A stretch of DNA of 64,000 nucleotides, taken from the NCBI GenBank assembly GCA_035578175.1, contig JAQMRL010000008.1:62947041-63011040 (forward strand), given 5' to 3'. The translations under genes and the position numbers were made by a program. This document shows positions 12,620 through 25,900 of the stretch, piece by piece. Positions within the stretch are counted from its first letter, which is position 1, and each line of letters begins with the position of its first letter. Below the pieces are notes generated by a model. The model saw only the letters and a program-made list of their open reading frames with translations, was not told the origin of the DNA and did no database searches. This DNA comes from Catonia carolina. Its lineage: Eukaryota > Arthropoda > Insecta > Hemiptera > Achilidae.

Positions 12620-13825
12620 TTTTATTACTAGATTGTTAATGCCGAAATTAATTTTTTTAAAATAATCTTAAAATAAATTACTTATTTTATTTTTCTAAAG
12701 TAAGACAAAATTACTTCATCTAATTACAAAATATTATAATATAAATTTGAACATTACCACCATTGCTAATCTATGGCTGATGTAAAGGTAACAATAGTTT
12801 TTTTTTGTCTCATAATGAAGTCTTTTTCTGGTTTTTTTTATTTTTCTATTGTACTTAACATTTAATTCTGTGTTGAAAGTTAAAGTACTAAATTGTAAAG
12901 TTAAAAAAAAATTATTAAATGGATGCTGGTTTTTTCTTCAAAAATAAATCTTGCAACTTTCAATACAAACCAGGAGACGTCAAAGCATAAAGTCAAGATT
13001 GAATGTTCTTCAAATTATTCTATGGTTACTAACTTATAATGACCAATAACACGATAAAGAAGTATATTCCCATGAAACCATGGTGTAGGTGGGTGTTACA
13101 CCCACACAAAGTTCATAAAAACAATACTAGTCATTTTCAGTGACTATTATCACACTTCTATTAAAATGAATTAGAACATAGAGATTTAGAATCCGTTTGT
13201 ATACATAAATGCCCTAAGAAATCTGTCATCAGTATATTTTATATTGGCTTTGAAAGCTAGTAATTTAACAGGCTACAGAATATAACAGAAAATAATTTCA
13301 TTATGGTATCCATGCGTGGGAATTTTTAGCAACTAGGTACACAAGTTATTTTTACAATCTTACATCTCCGCTTTTAATATTTAAGTACTTTGTTGGATAA
13401 ATTAATGCATAAATTAAACAAGGCACTGTTTATTTAAAATTTTATGTACAGTTTCACTTATTTCGATAAATGTAGGTTTATGCAAATAATGTGTGTACTT
13501 CTATAAAATGTTTTTCATTTTTTCTCCACATCAAAGTATTTTGAAACTAATGTTCCTCTGAAATTAACTTCAACCAGCAAGTTATTTATTTCAAGAAATT
13601 TATTAATTTTTATTCCGATGTATCATCTCTATTTTCCATAATCTGAATAAAAAAATTCGTTTTAAACTGCAATACAAATTATTTTAAACCTTGGAATCAA
13701 AGTGAAAATACTTTCGTTAGCGCTCTCTGTAGTAAATGCATGGAAATTCGTTTCATCGTGTTTAATGATGCTAAAAGCAGTACATTTCTAACCGGGGGTG
13801 TTAAAAATTGACTGTGGGATTGCTC
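12620..13825. other. Parvin upstream region, no feature recognised
   Basis: AT-rich; no TATA/Inr that I would defend. A small perfect hairpin (GTGGGTGTTACACCCAC) lies near 13090-13106. Confidence 0.5.
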
Positions 13826-13832
13826 ATAGAAG

Positions 13833-13950
13833 ATGGCGTCTCCGAGACCAAAGTCGCCTAGACCTCCAGTTTCTGGAAGAAAAGATGAAAAAGAAGAGTC
13901 TTTCTGGGAAAAAATTGGAACGTTAGGTAGAAAAAAGAGAATAAAGGAAG
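13833..13950 (+). CDS. parvin: Parvin coding exon 1
   Basis: Encodes the start and the basic, Pro-rich N-terminus (MASPRPKSPRPPVSGRK...). Donor is GAAG|GTATGC; ends in phase 1. The 5' UTR and promoter cannot be delimited from sequence alone. Confidence 0.92.
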
Positions 13951-16900
13951 GTATGCATCAAAAATTAAAATTAGATTCAACTGTTAATTGTCTTTACACA
14001 TATTACATTAAATGTTTTTTTACCATGACCATATTTGGGTATGTTAAGTTTTATTTAGGTAGGATGTACTAATTAGTTGATTAAGTAAAGTTAAATTAAT
14101 GTAATTTATAAATATTTTTATGAAATCATTAAAAAATTGATGTAAATGGGTACTAAGACAACAGCTCTGCAGTAGATAATGTGTCTTAAGTTTATTTTTG
14201 TGTGATTTGAGGTTATATTTATATGTCGTACACCTGTCATAAAACTCATTTGTGAATCGTTACTGTAGTAAAATTTTATTATACTAGTTACATTTACTTG
14301 TTCTTAATCGTATTAAATGTTAAAAAATAAATGCTGACAATCCTTAAAATTGTATTTAACCATTCTTTTGAACTTTTAAATTTTGTTGTTTTGACCCACC
14401 TTTACATAGTTCTAAATTTGGTTACGACCGTGAGCGAATTTCCAAATAATTTTTAAGTAAAGATAACTCTTCGCACGAAAATAACAACATATAGGCTATA
14501 ATTTTGTGTTTGGGTTAAATTAAAACAATATAAAAGATCTACCACACTGCTTGACATTATTTTAAAACTTATCATTGGTAAATGTATTTTTTTAAAAATG
14601 GCTTAAGATAGTTAACTCATGTATTTCCCTTGTTATGAATTTAGTTTTTCTGATAATGAGTTTTTATTTATTAGACTTTTGTTGTAAGTAAAGTATGTTA
14701 TATGATGACCTTAATATTCTAGTTAGAAAATTGAGTTCTTGTATGTTATACACCAGGATCCTTGACAATACAAAATAGACATTTCATTACAATTCAACAT
14801 TCTACTGTTTTACATAATTAAGCTTGTAGGCCTATATTGTTTGTTTCACTTAACCTGTAGCCCAATAGATCTATAATGAATTCATTACTGTGTTTTAGTA
14901 CAAGAGGTCCAGGAAGAAGGTAAATATGCAATTGATTCACCAGGAAGTCCTACGGCTCCAGATCTTCCTCCTGAAGATTACAATCTTGGTAAGTTAACAA
15001 TGGATACAAAATATTACTTTTTTAAGTCTTTAATGATATATAGTTTATAACCTTGTTAAGTTGGGTATGGGCCAATCCGGGATATCAAAAGTCACCAGGT
15101 TAACTGGAGAATGTAGAAAATCAGTGAAAAGAAAATGTACTTATAGAAAATTTCCTTTATATTAGAGATAACATACTTTTTAACATATATATTTACAGAT
15201 TACTAATGTACATTAGTACTCTTAAGTTTTACACGTTACCGTACATGTGGAATAATATCTAGTTCTTCAAAAAGTAGCTTTTGAGATTGTGGAACGTGTT
15301 TGATGTTTCACTATTAGATCCTCTAACTGGGGGTTCTACTTCTGTGTGAATTATAATTGCTGGTTGGTGATCATTGTCTGAATATTTCTTGCTACCAATA
15401 TTAGCTTCTTTAGATGACTAGATTGCATTCATCCTATTGATCTAAAGAAGTTGATTTCCTCGTCTGTTTTTGTGACATAACATCTGTCATTATCTCCTTC
15501 TAACCAATCTCATTGACATCAATATCTCTGCAACCATCAATATTGTGTAGCATATTCATTAAATTGTTGGGGCTTGATTTCATTGAAGTCCTATTCATTG
15601 GCGGACGGACAAAACAAAATGATGATGATAATTTAAAAATTGCCACCAATTAGGTCTTCTAACAGTTCTCTAATCAATATTGTTTGTTACTCTTCATTGA
15701 TTATGGTGTAAAAGTATTAAATTTATTTTCGTGTTGTGAAGAGTAAACCTCCAGAATTCTGGATCTAGGAAATATTTATTGGAAAAGTGTAATCTTAATT
15801 ATTATAGTAAATAACACTTTGATGAAATTTATTCTTTTTGTCAAACCTATTATCTCAGTTGTATGTTGTTTATGCATTCTGCATATTGTGAAAATCTAGG
15901 TCGTTTGAAGTTCAACAAGGCTAAAAATAACCTTGTAAACAAGGTATTTTGTGTGTATTATATTTTTGTTAACTTATAGAATATTTTAAATAAATTGCAG
16001 TTTTATCAGTATAATTCGAAAGAGACTTTAATGCTTGTTTGTTGATTTTTAAAAGTGAATAAGTGGTTGTCAGATTACTTACAAGTGGTTTGTGAGGTAA
16101 CATAACCAAATTATTGTTTATTGATGTATGTAATTCGACGGCTGAGAACCAGAGGAACGTAACTGCAAAAATCGGTTTTTTTGTTTATTCACTATTCCTA
16201 CATAACTTTTTATGCTGCACAACATGGTATTAACGACATTTCTCTATCTTCTAATTTAACGGATATTTGGTAGTTACGTTTTTCTAAAAAACTTTGTTAG
16301 CTCAGAACCAGAGAAACGTATTGGTAGATACGTTCCGTGTCTCGCATTGCGCTTCAGAACCAGAGAGACGTATATGTCACTTATGCTTGTCTGGTTCTGA
16401 TAAAGTATTGTTTTTAAAACCAGGGAGCCAATGTCTGGGTTATAATACTTTAATAAGGCATTATATTTCCATTCATGTGTGTTTTTACAAAAACAATAAA
16501 CAAACTACTACACACTAATTAGCCTGTGTTTGTTGCACACACAAAATAATTGTGTACACGAAACGTAATCTCTGACTCATTCTTTCGTAATATGAGTAAT
16601 TCAGTGTACATCAGCGTAGAAATTTTAAAAACGTATATTAGTTATTTTTATGCGGCTTTAAGCTTCCTTCGTGGTTTTTTGAGTGTTACTTTTCTGTAAT
16701 TGAATATTCTATACAAGAAAATTCCGTTCAAGGTTTTAGATAAAAAACGTAATTTAAATTATGAAAAATTCACAACTAGTAGCACCAGTGCAATTAAGTA
16801 ATCGTTTGTACTGTAGTTTGCACCAACGGTAACGGCATTTTGAAAAATAACCGAGGCACAAGGCATGAATATATTTAAAAAATTTTGGGGGTTAAAACAC

Positions 16901-19900
16901 TGACAAACAATTACAATATTTGTCACTTCTCATAAACGAGATTCCGACAGTACGGGTTACCAAAATTGGTGATTCAATTTATCATTCCATATCCCGCAAA
17001 AAGATGAATGTGATCATTGTTTTAATTTTTGCAATTTGACATCTAACGAACAAGAGGTTGAGAGAATAATGTACGAGAAGCATTTAGCCCGAAAGAATTC
17101 GGCCAGAGATTTTTAAAACAAAATTAAAGAAGAAGCAATTGTTGCAAAATGCCACCTTGTAGAATTTTATTTAGAATCAGTTAGATACTGTCCATCAGTT
17201 AATGCAAAAGCAATTGTTTATAAACGTAGAATAGTTGTATATAATTTAACTGGTTTTACTGTTGCTTCAAAAAGAGCAACAAATTACATGTGGCATAGAA
17301 GTATAGCTGGGAGAGGTTCAGCAGAAACGCTTAATGCGTTTTCAAAGAACTAGAAAAAATTGCTGATGGGCTGCCGCTTTATTTTCCGATACTTGTGGCG
17401 GACAAATCAGAAACAGTAATGTCTCTGCAATACTGGATCATGTTGTTCAATCTTGCAACATTCATTTAATAAAGCACTGTTGTTTTGAACCTGGACATTC
17501 GTGCGATTCTGTTCATGCGAGCATTAAGAAGTGTTCAAAGAACATCGATATTTACGAACCCACTGGTTGGTACACAGTTGTCCGAACAGCTTTAAAAAAC
17601 TAGAAAACTTGAAGTTGTTGAAATCTGCCAACAAGATTTCCTAGATGTTTCTAAATTTAAGAAAGAAAAGTTAAAAACAAGAAATGCCAGTAAAAATCAG
17701 GTCCAGTGGTTAGCATTGGTAATTTTAAATAGGTACCTTAAAAGTGACTGTTAGTATTTACTTTCCGTATATTCAAGGAGCTAACAAATTTGAATAATTT
17801 GCTACTCGCAGAAGGATATCGCAATCAAAATTAGATGAACGTTTTGAATTCAAATCCTTGTACAGTGAACCATTGAAAATTGTTGGAGAAAAAATTAAAG
17901 ACTTGTTAGATCTCTGCGATTCTCAGATAATAAAAAACCACTACATTAACTTTTATAATGTGTTAGAAAATGGCAATGTAATTCCAGAAATAAAGAAGGC
18001 GACACAAAAACAACAAAAATAGGAAAATTGAAGAAATCGGTAATATAGTTCTTGCAAAAATACCAAGAAAAGCAAAGAAACCAAATATTTAAAGTAAACA
18101 ATTTTTTTGAAAACTGACAGAGTAAATAATTTTGTTTCAATTTCAGATTGTTCATAAAAAACTTTAATTTGGAAATATTTTCTTGTGTCTAATGTATAAA
18201 TTTTTGTGTTGAAAATATGTTAATTGTAAGGCTTTTTTGTTTAAACTGTTTTATTTGTAATTACTTTATGTGTTTGATTGTAAAAAGTGGTCATTCTATT
18301 GACCGAGAAGTCGGTGGCCTTCTAAATATGTCAAAGTTTTAAGTTTTCATAATGTAAATATTTTTAAGTTTATTATATTTAAAATTTCTAAAGTTTCCGT
18401 ATCCTAATTATTACATTTCATATTTCAAATAATTTGAGAAATTTCTTGATTTTTAAATTGTTTATTTAAAAGTAGGCCTATTCTTAGTTATTTTGTAAAC
18501 AAATATATCAAGCAAAAATTTATACTTCAATTTTTTTGGGTTAATTCCGTCAGTAGCTAAATAAAAATAAAACGGAGTTTTAATGAATAATAGCATATGA
18601 TTAACATGTGTGTTGAAACGTATGAATACAATTCTCACTCTAAATTACTTTGTAGTTGAGAACCAGAGAAACGTATCTGCACAATCACTAAAAAAAATCG
18701 CAGTATCAAGGGTATTTTCAAAAATTAATTTTTACATTTATTAAGAAGCATTAGTAAAGAGTTTAAATAACGTTCTATTGATAAAGGTTTTTCAAAAAAT
18801 ATAACGGTTTTCCCAAAAAATGATGAAATCCACGTTTGTGCAGTTTCTTTTTGCTCTCCTGTAAAATCAGTAAAATGCAGATACGTTCCTCTGGTTCTCA
18901 GCCGACGAATTAATCATAATACTTGTATATGGCCATAACAAGCAAGTGGAGTGTTAGATTATTTGTACTCAATCTGCTAGTTCCAGGGCTACAAAAATTA
19001 GTTCTGTTTCTTGTCACATGGTCAGCCTGAATCATAAGACTTAAGTATTTAAGAACTAAAGAAGTAGAGGTGTAAAAGACACTAATCAGAGTTATCTCCT
19101 CTGAGAGTAATGAATTTCATCATTATATCGCCAGATCCTGTGGTGAATGAAGTGAAGGTGTCACTTCACTTGCAGGGTGAAAAGTAGATACTTTTCAGAG
19201 GGCCTGGCATGCTGATAAGCATACTTTTCTTCTCAGTGAGGAAGGATGGTAAACCACCTCACTCCTTGTTTTACTTAGTAAAGTCTCTAGAGGTTCAAAC
19301 CAGCCTTTGGCTGATGACCTGAACAACAGCAATACTTTTATAATTATGTTATATATTATTTACAGAGGAAAACGAAGAAAGATCCATGATAGAGCGACGG
19401 TCATATGATGCTCCAAAGGTTCGTGAATTGGTATTTGTTCTCATTGAATGGATCAACGATGTTTTAGCCGATCAAAGAATAATTGTTAAAGATTTGGAAG
19501 AAGATCTTTACGATGGACAAGTTTTACAAAAGCTGTTAGGTATGTCAGTCTGTATCTTAATATCTTTTTATTTTTATTATGCTAAATTTTCGGCATGAAT
19601 AAGTATGAATTTAAAGAGAAACATCCAGTGATTCAGGTTTGGTGTCAGCAGTTCACCATACTAAGTCGCTCATCCAACCAGTGTTACGTAACAGTTCAAA
19701 GCAACTTTCTACTAGCTAATTTAACTGCCCAGACATCATCCTAAATGGATGACTTCCCATTATCTGCTTTTGTATTGTAATTTTTAATAAATTTGCAATA
19801 TATATATTTTTTAAATTGATAGTTATGTTTAAATATTGTAGAAATACATACTTCGAATTATAAAAATACCTTATTCAACACTAAAATTACTGTTTTACTG

Positions 19901-22900
19901 GTTTTTGTTACAAACTCTGCTTCTAACAGAACCATATTAATCATTTTCTGAGGTAGTCTTGGTCCACATTATCTCAATTAACAGGGAATTTTCTGCATTT
20001 AGAAATTTTTGAAAATCCATTCTATTAAGTACAAATGCATAGATTAAGGTGGTGTTGTAGAAATTATAAATACTTTTACTTAAAATTAGGTTAGGTTTGT
20101 ATTTTAGTGTAAAATATTTGTTTTTGCTTGACACTACTAGTGTTTCACTAGTTGACACTACTGATGGAGGTGTTGTAGAAACACCACCATCAGTAGTGTC
20201 AATGTTGGTGACGCCACAATGGTGGTGTCCATTAAGGTGGTGTTGTAGAAATTGAAAATACTTTTACTTAAAATTTGGTTAGGTTTGTATTTTAATGTAA
20301 ACTATTTGTTTTTGCTTGACACTACTAGTTTAATTTAATTAATTATCAATAGAAATTTTTTTCAACTATTTCATAAATATTAATAGGTACATAATTCATT
20401 TTTTCTTTCAGAAAAATTAGCTGGAAGAAAACTGGATGTGCCAGAAGTTACTCAGTCAGAAGAAGGCCAAAAACAAAAACTTAGAATTGTATTAGAAGAG
20501 GCGAATAGAGTAAGTAAAAAATTAAATCTAACAAGTGTTTCAAAAAGGATGCTACCGTAGGTAGAAATAATACATAGGTTAATTTCTTATATCTTTACAT
20601 ATCATTTGCAAACAATTTAACAGCTCTTGTAACAATTTATATGACGTTTTTATGCACTAGTGCTATTCCAATATCCCCTTATATCTACTGTGTCAACAAT
20701 GTCGTTTTCCAAGTAAAAGACAAGTTTCAGTTAACATTTTCTAATTATTCTACTGTTCCAAATAATTCGACAATCTTGTATTTGTTGAATAAATTTTGTG
20801 AGGCAGGGAATGTACAAGATTGCAAAAGCACAGGTCTACCATCAGTAATAAAGAAGTTCTGACAGATATAAAAGAACATTTGACGCGCTTTCTTAGAAAA
20901 TCATTCAGGAAGTTATCTTCGCAGACTGGGATTGCATTATCTACTGCTTTCAGGGCTAATAAAAAATTATATTTGCCTGCTTACTGCATCGTTGTTGTAC
21001 ATGAACTGCCAGAAGTAGACCATGGAAAATGTTTACAGTATTGTCCTTGGTTTTGTTCTCTTTTGATGAATACGGTATTAAGGTGTTGGTTTGTGTTTAT
21101 TTTAGTAATGAGGTGTGGTTTCACATGGATGGCTATATTAACAGTCAAAACTCCCGAATATAATGCAATGAAAATCCTCACGTCTTTCACTAATGACCAT
21201 TAACAGCTAACATGGATGTAAAATGGAGTTCAATATACAATCTCTCAGCATTATATTATAGGGTCTTTATTTTTTTGACAAATGTATAGATTGTGTGTTT
21301 ATCATGACTTAATTTATCAGTTTATTCAAAAGTTAAATTTACACCGAGATATGAGAATGTTGGTTCCAACAGGATAACACAACTTGCCGTACTGCTAAGG
21401 ACACACTAGACACATTAAGGGTTGCATCCTTTTTGAAACAACTGTATCTTATTTCCTTAGTTATTTTATCTCAGTTATTTCGATTATGGTTATAAAATAG
21501 ATATGCAATTGGATATCCCATTCACCATCATCTTAATTGTTGGGCGAAGCAAATGTTTCATCAATTTTTATGAACTCTAGTTTTTAGAGTTTTTCAATAA
21601 AGCTTACTCATGTTTTTTCTGGATTCTAATATTTTTGAACCAATAAAACATTGTAAAAAGATGTCTCAAATAATAACATTAAACAAGGCTGATTAAAAAA
21701 TTTGATTAATTTATTAAAATTTTAATTAAAAACTATCGCTAACATGTTTTGATTTTGTATTTCAGGTTCTGCAACAACCAACAAACCAACAAAAATGGAG
21801 TGTTGAAAGTGTGCATTCTAAAAATATTGTTACAATTCTTCATCTGTTAGTTGCATTGGCTCGACATTTCCGTGCTCCAGTACGTTTACCAGAAAATGTT
21901 TCTGTGAATCTTGTCATTGTTCAGGTTAGAATATTTTTGAATAAACTCATTATTATTAATGAAAATAGGTTAGGTTAGAGTAATGAATGAATTTGTAGAC
22001 TATTTATAATTTTTTTTCAGTGTTGGTAAGTGGGAGAGTAGCTAGTGTTTACAGAGGCATATTTGTTAGTATACTACTATAAGAAATTCATTAATAATGT
22101 GCCAGTTTCTGGTGTAATATTTAGGCAGAAGTTTTTTCCAGTCTTATTTCGTTTTGTCTTGGCTTATTACTTGTATATCGACAGCTTGTGGTATTTCAAT
22201 TTACAGCCTTCTGTAATTAATTGCATACAGCGTTAGTAGTTGCTATCAAAGTTATCTATGAATATTATCACAGACATAAAGTAATTTTTTTTTATTATGT
22301 TTCTCATATTGAACTGTTTTGTGTAATTTTTTTTTGTTATGTTTCTCATATTGAACTGTTTTGTGACTTTTCCTAATGTTTTCATATCCACTGCACCTTG
22401 TTTCAAAATATTTCTTCATTGTAAGTCCTTATCTGTTTCGGATGTTGGTAATCATCATGACTAACCTTATTGGTTGTTATCCAGAACAACTTCACAGAGC
22501 TCCAAACCAGAATAAATTTTTACCACTTGTTTTTTATAGTGAATAATAACAATTTATATTTTAGTAAAAATAATATTTACTTTGACAAAAATATAAAATG
22601 GCAAGGTTTGATTACTGTAATGTTTTTTTAGTAGGCTGTATTAAAAGAAGGAAATTCTATAGGTTATATTTCTTTGGTGTTTTATAAAAGTTCATAAAGT
22701 GGTTGTTAAATTAATAAATATATATCAGTTTAAACATATACTTTCTTTATTTCAGAAAAGAGATGGCTCTCTTGTGCACCGAACTGTACGGGAAGAAATA
22801 ACTTCACAGTATGATGATCTGGGTATGCATTGTGAACGAGATGCATTTGATACACTTTTAGATCATGCTTCGGAAAAATTACCAGTTGTTAAAAAGGTAA

Positions 22901-25900
22901 GGCCTATGTTTCTGTAAAGTATGATTGATTGTGTTTTAATTTTTTACTTGTATAGGGTGATTCAAAAAGAGCGCCGGTTTTGATATATCAAATTAAGAGA
23001 TTTATTTTATTGAAAAACTGAAAATAAATACATCAACAAGTTCATCTTACCTTCCGATTTCATGTATGAAAAATGATATCATGCATGTGTCTTCCTCTAC
23101 TGCGCTGGCATGCATCAACTCTGTCCATGAAATTGGATATTACTGCACGACAATTTTCGACTTCCATTTGCCCGATAACCCGTCGAATTTCCTCCTTCAA
23201 GTCATTGATGTTTCGGGGTTTATTGGCATACACCAATGACTTCAGATGACCCCAAAGATGAAAGTCACAAGGCGTCAAGTCACACGACCTTGGTGGCCAT
23301 TGATGGTCGGAATTACGAGAAATGATGCGATCCTGGAACCGTTCACGGAGCAACAACATTGTTTCTCGTGCAGCAACTGAATTTTATACGGGTGATATTG
23401 GAGATCGTACAGAAGAACATCGTAAACCCAATTGTTGAGAACGGCGACGTATTGATTTTGCTGGGCTAACAGCCACACTGTCACGAACCAACGCAACGTT
23501 CTGCTCAGTTCGGCCAGAACGACGACGTCCAGAACTTTTAAGGTCGACTGTTGAACCCGTCTCAAAAAACTTTTTCATGAGCCTGCGAACTGTTGATTCA
23601 TTCGGTGCTTCATTACGTCCTAGAGTACCGCGAAGTTGCCTGACAGTAGCCGCATAACTCTCTCCACTCTGGTAAAATGTTTTGACGATTAACACTCGTT
23701 GTGCAATAGTAAACTTCTCCATGGTTAGACACAGACTGCGAGAGTACTACACTGCGAACAAGAGAAACTACAACTGAATCGTCAATCGGAATGTTCTCCG
23801 AAATAGAAATGAGGTCTAACAATGTTGCCAACCGCTAAACAAAAATTTACCAGCCGTTTAAAAACCGGCGCTCTTTTTGAATCACCCGTTATTATTTATC
23901 AAAGTTTAGAAAGTTCAGTAAATGCTTAGGGTGGGTATAAATTTCTGACCCATTGATAGGACACATTATGTTTTGGTGGGAGAAATTGTCAGCAGAAACA
24001 AATGCTACACACGTATTCTTGAGTGCCTATATGGTAAACGTTTATGTTCTTCAATATTCTATAATTCAGTTATTGGAATTGTGTTCTTTTTCTATATTGA
24101 GTAGGTGAATTTAATATATTGATTGGTTAATACTGTATATCCTCGATTCTAAGATGCAGGTTATTTTGGCAGTACAAATTTTGGAAAAAAATAAAATCTA
24201 GAAAAATCATCAAAATTTTATGTCCAATATAAAGTGAAATTTTATTACCTGAAATGGGCAATGAAACAGAATTAAATGACACACAAAATTGATAGAAATA
24301 AAAACTTTCTTGAATTCAATTGTTTGATTAAGTATCAAATAAGGAGGAAGTTTGTTTCCATCGGCTGTTATGAATAACATAACTGTTATTCACAATTTCT
24401 CCTACCCTATAGTTTTCTATTGTTCCTCTCTGGTACCTTTCACATCGACCATGTAGTTTTTAGGGATACTGAAATAGACTGGAGTTTTACCTATTTGATC
24501 AAGAGTGTAGACATTTTCAGTTCGTAAGTTAATAACATAGTGCTGGAAATTCACAAGCAGTGTTTCAAAATCAAAGATTGCATTTGTGTGAGTGTCGCTT
24601 CTACGAAATCCGATAATTATTATTAATAAAGTTTTATTTTAGTTTAATTTTTAAAAATAATTTATTTTATCTTGTCATGCATGGTAGGTAGATGACTCAT
24701 ACATAGTTTAAAGTGCTAATATACCGGTACAAAGATAATAGTGAATGTAACTGCAAGACACCCTTGAATGTAAGACGCACCTTGCTTTTCGAGGTATCAA
24801 ATTGTGAAAAAAGGTGCATCTTAGAATCAAGGAAATACAGTATATTAATATTAGGTGAGTTAGGGAGCCTTTATAGGTCCACGGGGGGCCACATGTATGC
24901 TCAATAACTTTGGGATTTTCAAATATCTGCGACTACTTGAAATTTTCACTCTGCAGTAATATACAGAAATATGGAGTAAAGTCGGTTCGTTTTATCGAAC
25001 ACTGTGTGTCTGCGTCTGATATGAACTCAGTTCAATTTTTATCGAGACATCACATTCAGTTTACAAATTATAAGGAAATGTGTTTTTCCATTTTTAACAA
25101 CAACAGAAATTGTTTAAATACAAATAAATAAAATAGGTAAATTATTTATGTAATGTTATTAACATCCGCTGATAGAAATACAAACACAAAAAGTTAAGAT
25201 TTCAATTTTTTAAATGATCTATGAATATTTTTAAGGATCTATGTCTTTTACTTAGGACTTCAATTTTTGTTTAATTTTTTTCAGTCACTTGTAACGTTCG
25301 TGAACAAACATTTGAACAAAGTAAATTTGGACGTAACAGATCTGGAATCACAGTTTCATGATGGTGTTTATCTAGTTTTGTTGATGGGTTTATTGGAAGG
25401 TTTCTTTGTCCCTCTCTATGCTTTTCATCTGACTCCTCATGATTTTGAACAAAAAGTACATAATGTGAACTTCTCCTTCGAGTTAATGCAAGAAACTGGA
25501 CTCGCTAAGCCGAAGGCCCGACCAGAAGGTAATGTAAATTTGTATTTTGTTGTTAATGTGAAGTCTAAAAATAGTTAACAGTTGTAGGTAGAGTAGTTTT
25601 TCGTAATTTTAGGTCAATATGAAGTTTAAACAAGAAATGTATAATTAGCTCCGGTTTATAAAATTTTATGATATTCCTTATATTATTAAAGGCTCATGTA
25701 TAGTGTACTACTACATTTGCATGTTTTTTAATCCTTAAGCACATACTTAAAACTTTTTTTCTTTGTTTATTTAACGTCGCATCAATTACTGAGGTCATTA
25801 GTGACGACGTTGGGTTGTAACTGTTAATGATGAAATGATTTTTGTAAAGTATGAAAATGCCATGCCTGAGTAGGATTCGAAGCCAAGATCGCATGAAACT

